From positions 560,501 through 624,500 of the forward strand of contig JALJCQ010000030.1 in the NCBI GenBank assembly GCA_023091665.1: a stretch of DNA of 64,000 nt, written 5' to 3'. Below are positions 1-10,900 of this stretch, in pieces. The position numbers were made by a program, and so were the translations under genes. The notes under the pieces were generated by a model that was given only the letters and a program-made list of their open reading frames with translations, was not told the DNA's origin and did no database searches. This DNA comes from Pythium myriotylum. Taxonomy: Eukaryota > Oomycota > Peronosporomycetes > Pythiales > Pythiaceae. Numbering within the stretch: the stretch's first letter is position 1; every line of letters begins with the position of its first letter.

Positions 1-91
1 ACAACTCAATCAGAGAACCTCAAGTTATCTTCGACACGTTGGTCTTCGCTTGCGGCATTTCAGAATCGACCTGCATTCGAACTCAGCACTG

Positions 92-1303
92 ATGGCTCCC
101 CAGAACTCGATCTTTTCGACACCAACGGGAAGTGTGGGCCTCCGTGTTAGAGCCAACACTGCTGGAACTGCTGGGGCACAAAGTATCAGCACCCAAACAA
201 GCCCACGTGTGAATGCCCCCGGTTCGCCTACCGGGTCAGTACTATCGCCTCGTGCAGCTCCGCTCATTCCTTCTACGACAGGAAATCGCAGGATCTTGGT
301 CACCGGTGCTGCAGGATTCATCGGTTTCCACACGAGTAAGGCGCTTCTCGACCGAGGGGACGACGTCGTCATCATCGATGAGATGAATGACTACTACGAT
401 GTAAAACTGAAACAGTCAAATCTTGACTACCTCGTGCATCACTATTCCAGTGACCGAGTCAAGGTGTATATCGGCGACCTATGCGACCAAAAGCTTGTTC
501 GGAGGGTCATTCGCGACACTCGGCCCGAGTCGATGATTCACCTGGCAGCACGCGCAGGCGTACGCCCAAGTATCATGGATCCGTTGCTGTACATCCATTC
601 GAACGTCACTGCAACAACCGTGCTGCTGGAAACATGCCGCCGCTACGGCATCAAGAAGTTTGTGTACGCCTCAAGCAGCTCAGTCTACGGCGGCAGTACG
701 AAGGCTTCGTTCAGCGAAGAGGATATTGTCGACTGCCCAGTGAGTCCGTACGCTGCGACCAAGAAAAGCTGTGAACTGCTCGCGCACTCGTACCACCATC
801 TCTACAAGATGGACTGCATCGGGCTCCGTTTCTTCACGGTCTACGGCCCTCGGGGTCGGCCGGACATGGCTCCGTTCAAGTTCATGGATCGCGTCGCCCG
901 TGGCGTAGCGATTGACCAGTTTGGCGACGGCAGCTCGTCGCGAGACTACACATACATCGACGACATCGTTCAAGGAGTACTACTGAGCCTTGACAAGGCC
1001 AGTGGCTGTGAGGTCTTCAACCTAGGCAACGGATCGCCGACGCTCCTGACCGATTTCATCCGCATCATTGAATCGCTCGTCGGGAAGAAGGCGATCGTTA
1101 ATGTCCTCCCCAATCAGCCAGGAGACGTACCGCGAACCTGCGCGAACGTGTCCAATGCCAAGCGCATGTTGGGCTACCAACCCACAACGCCATTGGAGCA
1201 GGGACTCAAGAAGACATGGGCGTGGTACAAAGAGTACTATGAGCCCCACCAAGGAGAGCGTTCTCCTCCGCCTCTGACCCGAGCCACTTCCGTCAAGCCG
1301 TGA
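92..1303 (+). CDS. UDP-glucuronate 4-epimerase-like NAD-dependent sugar epimerase
   Basis: Predicted 403-residue extended short-chain dehydrogenase that would interconvert UDP-glucuronate and UDP-galacturonate for wall or surface polysaccharides. Seen: a Rossmann motif GAAGFIG near residue 70, the acidic end of the second strand (VVIIDEMNDYYD), the serine strand ASSSSVYGG, the catalytic YAATK (YxxxK) and a late GDVPRTCAN stretch typical of this family. The reading frame stays open upstream of the chosen ATG, but the only ATG giving a sensible N-terminus is at 92. The first ~65 residues are Ser/Thr/Pro-rich with no clear signal or membrane segment, so an upstream exon outside the window is possible. 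The family call is strong; the exact UDP-sugar is inferred, since UDP-glucose epimerases and dTDP-glucose dehydratases are relatives. Confidence 0.85.
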   Translation: MAPQNSIFSTPTGSVGLRVRANTAGTAGAQSISTQTSPRVNAPGSPTGSVLSPRAAPLIPSTTGNRRILVTGAAGFIGFHTSKALLDRGDDVVIIDEMNDYYDVKLKQSNLDYLVHHYSSDRVKVYIGDLCDQKLVRRVIRDTRPESMIHLAARAGVRPSIMDPLLYIHSNVTATTVLLETCRRYGIKKFVYASSSSVYGGSTKASFSEEDIVDCPVSPYAATKKSCELLAHSYHHLYKMDCIGLRFFTVYGPRGRPDMAPFKFMDRVARGVAIDQFGDGSSSRDYTYIDDIVQGVLLSLDKASGCEVFNLGNGSPTLLTDFIRIIESLVGKKAIVNVLPNQPGDVPRTCANVSNAKRMLGYQPTTPLEQGLKKTWAWYKEYYEPHQGERSPPPLTRATSVKP

Positions 1304-1416
1304 AACTATGTGTAGCCATCGAACTTAGGAAGAGGATCAGTTGCCGTGGTTAAGTCCGTGAATGTCCGTTGAAGTGCCGTGGCTCTTCGGGTCACTTTGG
1401 ATCTCCCACACCAGCA

Positions 1417-2600
1417 ATGAGCGAGAACGCGACAGCCGTGCATGCTCTTGAAGCCTCCACGACGCACCGTCGGCGGAAGACTCGTCCTGAGCCAACTGTA
1501 GATGACAAGACTGAGGAGTATCTAGAGGACGAGTATGCTGAGACCGAGAGCGACGAGCCGCCACCGTCTGCCACGGAGGACTGCATTACGTTTCTAGTCG
1601 TCTTGGCTGTGATCGCTGCGATGATTGCATTCTTCTGGTTTGTCTTCACGCAGTTGGCGACACCAGGTGACCTTCTGGCTCAGCGGTTGCAAAATGGTAG
1701 GAGCTTTTCTCTCGTCATCTATCGAAACGGAGATTAATCGAAGTTGCCACCAGCACCCAAGGTCGAGCCCAAGCACTTGCATCTCCATGTGAATCTAGCT
1801 CAACTCTACACAGGGCATACCGCCCACGTGGACGTTGACCGCCAGCTCGTTTGCCGCCACTGTGCCGGCACGGGTTCCGACCTCAAGGCTGGCTTCCACG
1901 AGTGCCATGAATGCAAAGGCTCGGGCTTCCGCACACACGTGCAGCACATAGGACCCATCAAGCAGCACGTCCGCTCAACGTGCGTGGTGCCTCTCTGATG
2001 AGCCGATCATTATTTCCCTAACGAATGGAACCTGCAGATGCAACGTCTGCAAAGGGCGAGGACAAGTCGCGAACAAAAAATGCGACTCGTGCCACGGCCA
2101 CGGACTCTTGCGAGACCGTACGACACAGGCCGTGACCATCGAGCGCGGTATGCGTCACGGCGACACAGTCACGATCCCACACGAGGGCGATCAGGCCACA
2201 CGCAAGATGCCAGGCGACTTGGTCTTCCACTTGGTACGTTCAGTCAGTCAGTGGCCGTCTCCTGCCCTCACCTTACACCCTAGCTCGATTGCAGCACATG
2301 GACCCACACGAGAGGTTCACGCGTCGAGGAGACGACCTGGAGATGGAGCTACGGATCTCGCTACTGGAAGCTCTCGTCGGGTTCACGCGCGAGGTGCCAC
2401 ACGTCGACAACCGCGTCGTACGCCTCACGCGGGACTCGGTCGTCACGCCTTCCACAGTGTGGAGATTACCCGGCCAGGGCATGCCTGTCCGCGCGAGCAA
2501 GGGCGCGAGCTTCGGCGACCTGCTCGTGCGATTCTCGATCCAGTACCCTACGAACCTGACAGCGGAGGAGAAGCAGCGCGTGGCCGAGCTCTTGGCCTGA
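1417..2600 (+). CDS. Membrane-anchored DnaJ-type zinc-finger/C-terminal-domain protein lacking a J domain
   Basis: Predicted 335-residue protein from four exons: 1417-1696, 1754-1979, 2038-2233 and 2295-2600. Exon 1 encodes an acidic N-terminus and one hydrophobic helix (FLVVLAVIAAMIAFFWFVF, about residues 53-72). Exons 2-3 encode four CxxCxGxG zinc-binding repeats (CRHCAGTG, CHECKGSG, CNVCKGRG, CDSCHGHG). The rest matches the substrate-binding C-terminal domain of type I Hsp40s (GDLVFHL, LVGFTREVPHVDNR, WRLPGQGMPV). Introns of 57, 58 and 61 bases keep frame, and the join at 1979/2038 restores the third zinc repeat. No HPD-bearing J domain is present, and only 113 bases separate this start from the preceding gene. 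Type I Hsp40s bind unfolded clients; without a J domain this one should not stimulate Hsp70 directly. The target membrane is unknown. Confidence 0.8.
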
Positions 2601-2919
2601 GGTGAGGGTATACTGTGTGTATTTTGTTTTACGGGGGTTGAGGTGCGTCGCCGGTCGTCTCGACTGCCAAGCTCCCGCGTCACCGCCTCTCGATCTCTCT
2701 AGTGGTCTTGCTGCATGTTCCCCCACGCCGCCCGAAAACAAACTCCTCCTTCTGCAATATACAGCGTCTGTGGTGAGCGCTTCCACTTTCCTCACGGGCT
2801 CGGGCGACTCGCACGAGGTTCGTACCTTGCGGAAGAGCCGAGCGGGCAGATCGTTCAAGCCTCACACGACAGACAGAGCGAGTTTGCCGACAACGCGGTT
2901 CGATACTTTAAGGGGACAT
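2601..2919. other. Intergenic gap between convergent genes
   Basis: This 319-base stretch separates the ends of the DnaJ-type gene and the complex III core 2 gene. It should hold both 3' untranslated regions. I see no gene or repeat in it. Confidence 0.6.
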
Positions 2920-4266
2920 CTAGTTGAGCTTGTGCACGAGCGCGTCCAGGCGCGGCACGTCGGCGAGTTTGCCGACGGAAGCGAGCGACGGTCGGGATGC
3001 GATCGCCTTCTGCGCGAGCTCCTGCACGGCCTTGGCCGACACGGCGTCCACGGCAGCGAACGGGGTCGCGGCCTTCTGGTGGAAGGCGGCCGAGCCCAGG
3101 AACGCGAGCTTGCCCTGTCGCGAGCCGAGCTCGTCCGAGAGCGCGAGGCCCGCGCGGGTCTTGGCGGCCGCGAGCTCCTCGGCGGTCGGCGCCGCGGTCG
3201 CGGCCTTCTTGAACTCGTGCGCGAAGGCGTCGACGAGGCTGCCGGCCTGGGCCGGGGCGGCAAAGCCCCGGAGACCGACGAGACCAGCATCCTCGTACGT
3301 GGCGGCGAAGCCCTGGGCCTTCTTGTTGTTGAGACGCAGCGCGAGCAGCGCCTGGAGCACGTGGGCAGTGGCGTAGTCGGCGCTCTGCTTGCCGCCCGTC
3401 GGGAAGCCGAGGGCGACGTACGTGTTCTTGACCGGGGCCTTCTTGACACGCGACTCACCGCCGTGGTACTTGGCCGGAGCCGCAGCGACCGGCGCGCCCG
3501 TGGGCACACCAGCAAAGTAGTCGTTCGCGATGTCGACGAGCGTGGCGTGGTCGATGCCCGAGCCCACGAGCGCGAGGCTGCCGGTCGTCACAAACTTGTT
3601 GTAGTAAGCGATGAGATCGTCGGCCGAGAACGCGGCGAGGTTGTCGAGCGAGTACTGCGAGCGGCCGAGCGCGACGTCGTCGTAGAACGCGGCGGCGTGG
3701 ACATTCTCAAAGACCGTGCGCTCCGAGCAGGCGAAGCTGGCCTGCGCGTCGACCACGGCCTGGGCTTTCTGGGTGTCAATGTCCCACTGCGCAAAGCGCG
3801 GCGCGAGCGTGGTCTCGGCGAGGATCTGCGCGGCAGCCTCGAGCTTGTCGGGCAGCACCGAGATGTTGTAGCGCACAAAGTCGCGTCCGGCGGCCTTGTG
3901 GATCACGCCGCCGATGGCCTCGATGTCGCGGAAGAGGCGCAGGTCCGAGCGCGCGTCCGTGGCGCGGAACGCGAGCTTGGCGAAGAGCTGCGAGAGCCCG
4001 GCCGAGTCGTCGGTCTCGAAGCGCGAGCCGGCCTTCAGCTCGACGCCGAGCGTCGCGACGTAGCTGTCGCTGTCGTCGCTCGCGAGCTTGAGCCCGTGGG
4101 CCGACGTGGACGTGGCGCGCGAGGGCGTCTTGGGCGCCCTGGCGTGGGTCGCCGGCACGCCCGGGAACTCCTCGTCCAGCGCGTACTGGTACGACTGCGA
4201 GGAGGCCTTGGCGGCGAAGAACGAGCGCGCGAGGGCGACGCGCGTGGCGACCGGGCGCGCGAGCAT
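2920..4266 (-). CDS. QCR2: Mitochondrial cytochrome bc1 complex core protein 2 (M16 peptidase family)
   Basis: Single-exon 448-residue protein of the M16/pitrilysin fold, a core subunit of respiratory complex III on the matrix side of the inner mitochondrial membrane. The N-terminus is rich in Ala, Arg and Ser with no acidic residue for about 28 positions (MLARPVATRVALARSFFAA), as expected of a mitochondrial presequence. The zinc motif HxxEH of processing peptidase beta is absent: the matching position reads SQLFAKLAFRATDA, which fits the non-catalytic core 2 subunit. Conserved family stretches include AGSRFET, VRYNISVLPD and NTYVALGFPTGG. Length is normal for the family. Strong codon bias produces a very long open frame on the opposite strand, which I regard as a shadow. 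The gene is divergent from SPT4. Confidence 0.85.
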   Translation of the reverse strand: MLARPVATRVALARSFFAAKASSQSYQYALDEEFPGVPATHARAPKTPSRATSTSAHGLKLASDDSDSYVATLGVELKAGSRFETDDSAGLSQLFAKLAFRATDARSDLRLFRDIEAIGGVIHKAAGRDFVRYNISVLPDKLEAAAQILAETTLAPRFAQWDIDTQKAQAVVDAQASFACSERTVFENVHAAAFYDDVALGRSQYSLDNLAAFSADDLIAYYNKFVTTGSLALVGSGIDHATLVDIANDYFAGVPTGAPVAAAPAKYHGGESRVKKAPVKNTYVALGFPTGGKQSADYATAHVLQALLALRLNNKKAQGFAATYEDAGLVGLRGFAAPAQAGSLVDAFAHEFKKAATAAPTAEELAAAKTRAGLALSDELGSRQGKLAFLGSAAFHQKAATPFAAVDAVSAKAVQELAQKAIASRPSLASVGKLADVPRLDALVHKLN

Positions 4267-4594
4267 CTTGAGCGAGAGCAGCAGGCGACGGAGAGCTGCC
4301 GAGGAGCTACGGGAGGCAGAGTGGCGCTGGAACGGGAGGCTCTCGGCCGCACGCTGCGTTTCTGGGGCGGGCCACCACCAAAACCAGGGAAAAAACCTCG
4401 GACGAGGGGTGAGGCCAGTCCCGTGGGGGGAGGTGGGACGAGGGACACACGCGAACTTAAGCAGGACCGTCGGAATCGATGTACTGGAATTTACGAAGGG
4501 AATTTTAGGTTACCATACGTACTTGAGCGAAGAGGTACAGTAGATATAAGAGGAGTTGGGCACGTCCCAAACAGATTGAGGAGTCGGGAGGAAG
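4267..4594. promoter_or_regulatory. Divergent promoter region of QCR2 and SPT4
   Basis: This 328-base interval lies between the start codons of two genes read in opposite directions, so it must contain both promoters and 5' leaders. I could not identify a specific element with confidence. Confidence 0.5.
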
Positions 4595-5101
4595 ATGGCG
4601 CGGTATGAGGACGAGGAGGAGCTGGACGAGTCGTTCGTGCACGCCGACATCCCCAACACGTTCCGCGAGCTGCGCGCGTGCATGACGTGCTCGCTCGTCA
4701 AGACGTTCACGCAGTTCTACGACACGGGCTGCGAGAACTGCCAGTTCCTGCAGATGGCCGACAACCGCCAGCGCGTGGCCGACTGCACGTCCGCCCACTA
4801 CGAAGGGTGCGCCGCAAAGTGACGACGGACTAATGTGAAGACTAACTGTGGACTATCGGCGTGGTTAGGCTCATCGCGATGATGCACCCGAAGGAGAGCT
4901 GGGTCGCGAAATGGCAGCGCATTGGTGGGTCTAACGAGGCGTCTAAACTCCTACTCAACTTGCTGACTCCCACGGTCTCGTTTCTCCCCAGTCCGCCTCA
5001 TGCCCGGCATCTACGCTGTCTCGGTCTACGGCGAGCTGCCCGAGTCCATCAAGCGGTTCCTCGAGGATCGCAACATCGCCTACCGTGTCCAAGGCCACTG
5101 A
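4595..5101 (+). CDS. SPT4: Transcription elongation factor SPT4
   Basis: Three exons (4595-4806, 4869-4924, 4992-5101) join into a 125-residue protein, the usual size of SPT4, the small zinc subunit of the Spt4-Spt5 (DSIF) elongation factor that holds RNA polymerase II on DNA. Seen: the four-cysteine zinc site CMTC...CENC, the family stretch LRACMTCSLVKTFTQFYDTGCEN, here quoted only as LRACMTC and FYDTGCENC, then IAMMHPKESWVAKWQRI and MPGIYAVSVYGELPE. Both introns (62 and 67 bases) begin GTGCGC/GTGGGT, end in TAG/CAG, and the first has a good CTAAC branch-point candidate. The joined frame matches SPT4 from end to end, so confidence is high. Confidence 0.93.
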
Positions 5102-5173
5102 GCTCCTCATCTGGATGACTCGAAAATCAGAAAAAGAAAAAAGAACTGTTTTGCTGCTCAAAAAGCCGGTTGG

Positions 5174-6721
5174 CTACTTGTTTTCCATGTAAATCGAGGC
5201 GTCAGCAGGCCACTGAGCACCCCAGTGGGCTTTCCGTGCAGCGCGGTAGACCTCCCGGATGGACTTGCCCTTGGTCACGGCGCGTCGTTCGATCTCACCC
5301 TACGAATAAAGTACAGTTGGATCCAGTCGTTAGCGAAACCACAACGACAAAAATTTTTCACGGCTGGCACGAACCTCTGGCATGCACAGATCCAGAAGGA
5401 CGTGCTTGTTGGCGAGAAGCGGGCCGCTGCGTGGATGAGACAAACTGTGTCAGTGTCCGGATCAAATGAGACAAACTTTTTGAATGGTGACTCACCGAAT
5501 GAGACGAGCGACTTGTTCATTCGAGTGGTCCACTGGCGTCTTGCTCTTCTCCATCACGACGTACGAAAACTTGGAGACCTTGTGGCCGTGCCAGCGCTTG
5601 TTGGTCGCATCGCGAGGGTACTGCACACGTGGAGAGCGCTGAACGAAGTGGCACCACGTTTTCCCCTTGGCAGGACACTCAAACTCATGAGGACACGGTG
5701 CGAGCACCTTGGCCGTCTCAGCCTCTTCAGTGTCCTCGGAAACCGAGTCTAAGATGAACTGGCGTGCGGACCGCACCTGGTGCGAGCCCCACGTGCTGCC
5801 GCGGTCAACGATGACAATGACACCCTTGTCAGAGAGCAGTTCCCATAGCGCAGACATGATCGCGACGCGCTCGTAGTCGCTCGTGATCTCCGAGAGCACA
5901 AAGTTGACCACGATGAGGTCGTAGCTTAGTCCGTTCTGGATCTCGCGCTTCATTTCCGAGATACTGCGTCGGATGCTGAGACCGGGGAACCCGTCGAGCA
6001 TGACTTCGGCGGCGTCGACCATGGACTGACTTGGCTCCAGCACGCGGTATCGAGACAGCGAGTCGTCGTAGTAGTCCTTTGCGACCCACGACGCTGTGCC
6101 CGGGCCAGCACCAAAGTCGAGCACAGACTCGGGCGCGAAATCCGGTCGGCTCTGCTTGAGTTGTCGGAACGCCTGATGGGCACACGCAAAGGTCATCTCG
6201 ACGTCTTCCGCTAGATACGCCATGGTCTCTCCGGGCCCATATAGAAACGGCTTGATCTGCTGGTCCTTGTCCAGCGTCCATCCGAGCGGTCGTCTGTGCA
6301 TATCCAGCGGGATCTGGCGGTCGTTGTGGGCTTCGTCCTCGGCGAGCTTCTCGCGAAGGTGCTTGAGCTGCGAGTGCGTGCGGCGCTTGACAATGTGAGT
6401 GAGGCGAGCGAGCATCTCCTGCGGCATCTCGACGCGGTTCGTGAGTCCATTGCGCGAGAGATCCTCGATGTCAGAGACCAGCTTGAGCGCCTCGCGCATC
6501 TCGCTGAGCCGCGACGCCACGCTCGGCTTGTCCTCGGCGTCGCTCTTCGCGACGCGGCGCTGCCTCCGCGCGCGTCGGCTCGAGCGCCCGCTCGCCGCCG
6601 TCGCAAACGCGCTGCTGGGCACGGTCGCCAAGGCCGCGAGCGGCGCACGCCGCCCCAACGCGAGGCCCCGAGCGAGCGAGGCGGCCATGAAGCCTGCTGA
6701 GATTTGCTTCCGCACCACCAA
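5174..6721 (-). CDS. RSM22: Mitochondrial ribosome assembly methyltransferase-like protein (Rsm22/METTL17)
   Basis: Three exons: 6721-5496, 5426-5375 (52 bases) and 5299-5174, giving about 467 residues. Rsm22/METTL17 proteins assist small-subunit mitoribosome assembly and carry an iron-sulfur cluster. Seen: an Arg/Ala-rich presequence, methyltransferase motif I (VLDFGAGPGT), FVLSEI, and the cysteine set CPHEFECP...WCHFVQR with a fourth cysteine in HVLLDLCMPE. That fourth cysteine lies on the small middle exon; without it the reading frame stops at the exon 1 donor GTGAGT. The last exon gives the family tail (VTKGKS, ARKAHWGAQWP). The first ATG is at 6721; a second in-frame ATG at 6688 gives an equally good presequence. 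Divergent from the dehydrogenase at 6943. Confidence 0.88.
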
Positions 6722-6942
6722 GTTGCCGAGACGTACTGGAGCTCCTCACAATACTGGAGCTCTTCACCTGTTACAAACAGGTTCCTAACAGCTACCCTTT
6801 CCCGCTTTCCTCGGTGTTCCGTGGTGATTATGACCTCCTCGGGTTTCGAAGAAGTGTATCCATCGGGCCCCTCGCTGGACGCGCTCTCGCGCACTCCCCG
6901 ACTCGCCTGCAAGCCCCCAGACCGTCGACCCGACTGCCCAGA

Positions 6943-7944
6943 ATGCCGTGGTTCAACCTCGTCGCGATGCCGCAGTGGTATCTCGAAGGACTCAAGTACT
7001 ACGGCTTCGAAGGCTACAACAATGCGCGCAAGAGCTGGGCCGATCCGGACATGGCGCGCCACGCCGACCTCTCGGGCAAGCACTACATCGTCACGGGCTC
7101 CAACTCGGGGCTCGGCTTCGCGGCCGCCGAGGAGCTCGCCAAGCGCAAGGCCACGGTGCACATGGTCTGCCGCAGCGAGGCGCGCGCGAACGAGGCCCGC
7201 GACAAGATCGTCGAGGCCGCCAAGACCGCCGGCGTCGAGAACCCGGACGTGCAGGTGCATCTCGCTGACTTTGGCTCGCCCGAGAGCGTGCGCGCGTTCG
7301 GCGACAAGTTCGCCAAGGAGCACGGTGTGCTCCACGCGCTGATCAACAACGCCGGCGCGCTGTTTAAAGAAGAGACGCGCACGCCCTCGGGCGTCGAGCT
7401 TTCGATGGCCGTCGCGCTCAACGGCTCGTTCCTGCTCACGGGACTCATGCTGCCGCTGCTCAAGCGCGCGCCCAAGGGCCGCGTGATCAATGTCTCGTCG
7501 GGCGGGCAGTACCTCGTGGGCCTCGACGCGCTGGATCTCGCTGGGAAGGCTCGCACGGGCTCGGTGTACGACGGCGCGTGTGCGTATTCGTACGCCAAGC
7601 GCGCACAGGTGGAGCTGACCAAGCACTGGGCCAAGCATCCGGCGGGCGAAGGCGTGATCTTCCACTCGATGCACCCTGGCTGGGCCACGACGCCCGGCGT
7701 GACGACGTCGCTGGACGACTTCTCGGTCAAGCACGCCCACATGATGCGCACTCAGGAGCAAGGAGCCGACACGGTCGTGTGGCTCGCGGTCGCTGACGAG
7801 CCGGCGACCAAGAACGGGCTCTTCTGGCTCGACCGCGAGGAGGTGCGCACGGATATGCGCCTGGCGTTCACCAAGGCGAGCGACAAGGACCGCGAGACGC
7901 TCTGGCACGAGTGCGAGAAGCTCTGCGGCTGGAAGCCCGAGTGA
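6943..7944 (+). CDS. DHRS12-like short-chain dehydrogenase/reductase
   Basis: Intronless 333-residue classical-type SDR. Seen: cofactor motif TGSNSGLG, NNAG, the active-site serine stretch INVSSGGQY and the catalytic YSYAK. The N-terminal lead (GLKYYGFEGYNNARKSW) resembles the front of DHRS12-type proteins, which is why I place it there. CRSE after the second beta strand suggests NADP preference, by inference. The ATG at 6943 is preferred: the frame is open further upstream, but those residues are Arg/Ser/Pro-rich and overlap the divergent promoter. The substrate is unknown; steroid, retinoid and lipid aldehyde substrates are all possible in this family. Confidence 0.82.
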   Translation: MPWFNLVAMPQWYLEGLKYYGFEGYNNARKSWADPDMARHADLSGKHYIVTGSNSGLGFAAAEELAKRKATVHMVCRSEARANEARDKIVEAAKTAGVENPDVQVHLADFGSPESVRAFGDKFAKEHGVLHALINNAGALFKEETRTPSGVELSMAVALNGSFLLTGLMLPLLKRAPKGRVINVSSGGQYLVGLDALDLAGKARTGSVYDGACAYSYAKRAQVELTKHWAKHPAGEGVIFHSMHPGWATTPGVTTSLDDFSVKHAHMMRTQEQGADTVVWLAVADEPATKNGLFWLDREEVRTDMRLAFTKASDKDRETLWHECEKLCGWKPE

Positions 7945-10900
7945 GATGGCACGCTGGTTGTTGGTTTCTCTATTCTTTAATCGATTGTATTACACCACTC
8001 CAACTGAATTGACTGAACTTCCAAGTCCCAAGTAGCGAAACCCAGAGCGCGTGATCACGGTGCCTGATGGCGTGTTCGAGCAAGTCATCTTCCGGTGCTA
8101 GTGATACGCTGGCGAAGGTCTTGCTGATGGCCATGGGACTAATTGCAAGCCGATCCACCAAGCCAAGGCGTCCACGACTTCGGGGATCGTAACATGCGGC
8201 TAGAGCGTGTTCCTTGTTCATTTCGATCGGTACTGTAGCAGGTCAACTGTCAGCTTCAACGATGGGGCATCGACAAATCCCGTAGAAGAGATCGTGGGGA
8301 GTCATCCGTGCCACTTTGGAAGTGTTGGACCATCCTCACCCCCCGTGCTGGTCCACGACGCGCAGTGTGAGCTTGGCATTACGAACGCACTGGGGGCTCG
8401 ATCGACGCGAAAGTATCATCATCCTCACCAAAACGAATCTCGTGCGATTGGTCTCATGGACCGTCTTCGCCGTTTCGAGGTGATGTTGGAACGCCTCTAC
8501 TCGCTCGCGGCCTTCGAGCCTCTACGAGCTGCGCATGTTTGTGCGCCGACTCACACTGACCACCTTCTTCCCGACCAAAGACCAGGCTGCGTCTTTCGTC
8601 CAAGTGTACAGAGTGAAGAGCCATCCGGAGTCGTTCGGTCTCACTTGGAAACGCCTTTGAGCAAAGTTTTGACCACGCGAGACATTCGGGTCGTTACGTT
8701 TCGCGGCTTCTCCATCCACTTTGTCGGTCGTCACATGTGGCCACTCCAAGCACCACTCTCGGTCTTCTCTCTCTTGCCCTTGGCTCTGGCCGACGCCGTT
8801 CGAGTCGACTCGAGCATCGAAAGGAGGCGGAGACCATCACGGCCCACGGTCGAACGGAGACCCTCGAGGTCACGAGAACGGCCTCGCCATGGGGAATGGG
8901 ATCCTTCCATGGAAAATGCCACGGGGTTCACCACTGGGGCTGTCGTGCTTGTCCGTCGTGGGAGAAGAGCCCGCCGTGTGCCGTGGCGTCGAAGCTGCAT
9001 GTGATCCTGCTCGCCGGGTGTACCCACGACGCCGCGAAGCGTACCCATCGCGCTGGGTACTCCGCTCCGACGAACGACGAGAAGATCCAGTGCGGTCTCT
9101 TCTGGTCGACGAGGTCCCGACCACGACCGCGAGACACACGACTGGAAAGCCCTCCCTGAGACGCTCGCCGTGCGCTCGACCGTGTGCTCGTCTTAGTCCT
9201 TCGTAATCCTCTTTCTCTCGAGAGGGTGAACCCTCTTTCGCTCGCGAAAACCCAAGTGGCGGCTCGTCCTTCGTGGCTGCGAGTCGCACGTGACGACCCG
9301 CAAGTGTCTTTGTCTCTCTCTCTCCCTCGAGGCCGAGAGGAGCTTCCCACGCTCCCCTTCTCTTTCGTACCTACTAGTACAATGCCACGGTGCGAGGGCT
9401 TGTCTTTATGCGCATTTCGATGGGTCGTCCGTTCCAAGGCGCGCTCCCGTCTGAAGCAACCACGCGCGCGGTCGTCGTGGGGCCCTCGGCTTCCATTTTC
9501 TGCCCGGCGCCCCGTGGTCCCGAGCCGCGACGACATGGACATTCGAGGGTCCTCTGCACTCTCCGGGAACATGGATGGAGCATGGCGAAACCGCTCGTCT
9601 CTGTGGTCGAGCCTCGGTGGCCTCGCCACGCACATGGGACTTGGCGACCGTGACAGGCACTCGACCAGCCTCGCGGAGGGTGACAGACAGTCGGCGAGAG
9701 AGAACGAGAGAGCGAGAGAGCCGGCGCTCGGCGGCGCCGCATGGGGAGCGCTACCAACAGCCCCGACGCCACTCATCGCCCCAGTCATCCACGCCTGGAG
9801 CCGGAAGGCTGCCGCCACGCGGCACGGTGGCACTCACGGCGCCATGTTGCTGAGGCCATCAGAAGCTGACCCGTCGGCCACAAGGCCTGCGTCAACAGCC
9901 AAGGTGGCGGGGTGCCACATCAGCGTCCTTTCTGCTAAAAATGAATTTCCAGAGGGTTTTGGAACAGGAAGTGCATTGGCTCAGAGTGGCACGGCTTTTA
10001 TTTCTATTGGCGATAAGAGGGTTGTAACGGCAGCTGTCGCCACGCGCGCGCAGAGCGCGGCCATCTTCACGATCTGACCCATCCTCCGGCTGGCCCGGCC
10101 TTCCCCCAGGTTCAAGGCCGGGTCAGTCATCCCCTTTCTCTTTTCCTCGACTCTTTCACTTCCTCACGCGTTCAGAAGGGGCGCCTCGTAAACACTTGCT
10201 TGCGAGAAACAGGAAAAAACACCACTCTGAGGGCGGATCAAGACCGTTTTATTTACGACTCGACCTTCTCAACTGTGCGGATTCTGTCAGAGGCGCGCAC
10301 CTTCCATGTGAAAGTTTCCGCCTAAAAACAGTCTGCACCCCCCAATCTTGGCTTGTCCCCCGTACCATTTCACTGAGAGACCCGCCGTGCAAGAGAAGCG
10401 AGGAGACTCAAGTGAGTTATCGGAGCGCCCCCTGGGGTCATTCCAACTGATCAGCCCTGCCACGCGGCGCTTTAAGCGGCCTCTCATTGGCACGCAGCAG
10501 AGTGCGCACCCGTAATCACGGCTCTGAGAACGATGAGGTCGAGAAAGAATCCAGTGCGCCGGCGTGGCTGAGTGGATGACCAGGCGCGGAAATTTGTTTG
10601 GCCGGTTGCGGTACAGAGCCAGGTTTACACATCATCCGTCTACAGGGCTAGGTCTCTTACCTCGTGCCGTCCAATTGCAAGAGGCAACTCTGCGACACAC
10701 AGAGGCACTAACAGGCGGCTCGTCTGTGTCCCAGATTTGCTCCCCCCCTGTGGAGCCCTAGCCCTGGTGCGGTTTGTTTGGTTTTTTTCTTCTTCTCGTG
10801 ACAGTGAGTGCTACGTGGGTCTCTTTTTTCCGACGGGATTCTCGGGTCTTTGTTCCGCTTATCTCAGTGCTTTCCGCCCGTGTGTCACTCCGCCAGCAGG

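Noticed and set aside
2602..4608. A 668-codon open frame on the plus strand opposite QCR2
   Set aside because: Composition is Arg/Gly/Glu low complexity with no domain. It is the mirror of strongly GC-biased codons in the minus-strand gene.
6211..7908. A 565-codon minus-strand frame running opposite the dehydrogenase and into Rsm22
   Set aside because: It crosses two well-supported genes in the wrong frame and has repetitive Arg/Ala/His composition.
8207..10077. Overlapping 265-301-codon frames on both strands
   Set aside because: They overlap each other, show no domain or splice logic, and fit chance open frames in GC-rich DNA.
10560..10640. Possible Ser/Leu-type tRNA gene
   Set aside because: Only the 5' part with box A fits. 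No anticodon arm, T arm with GGTTCRA or acceptor closure could be folded, with or without a short intron.
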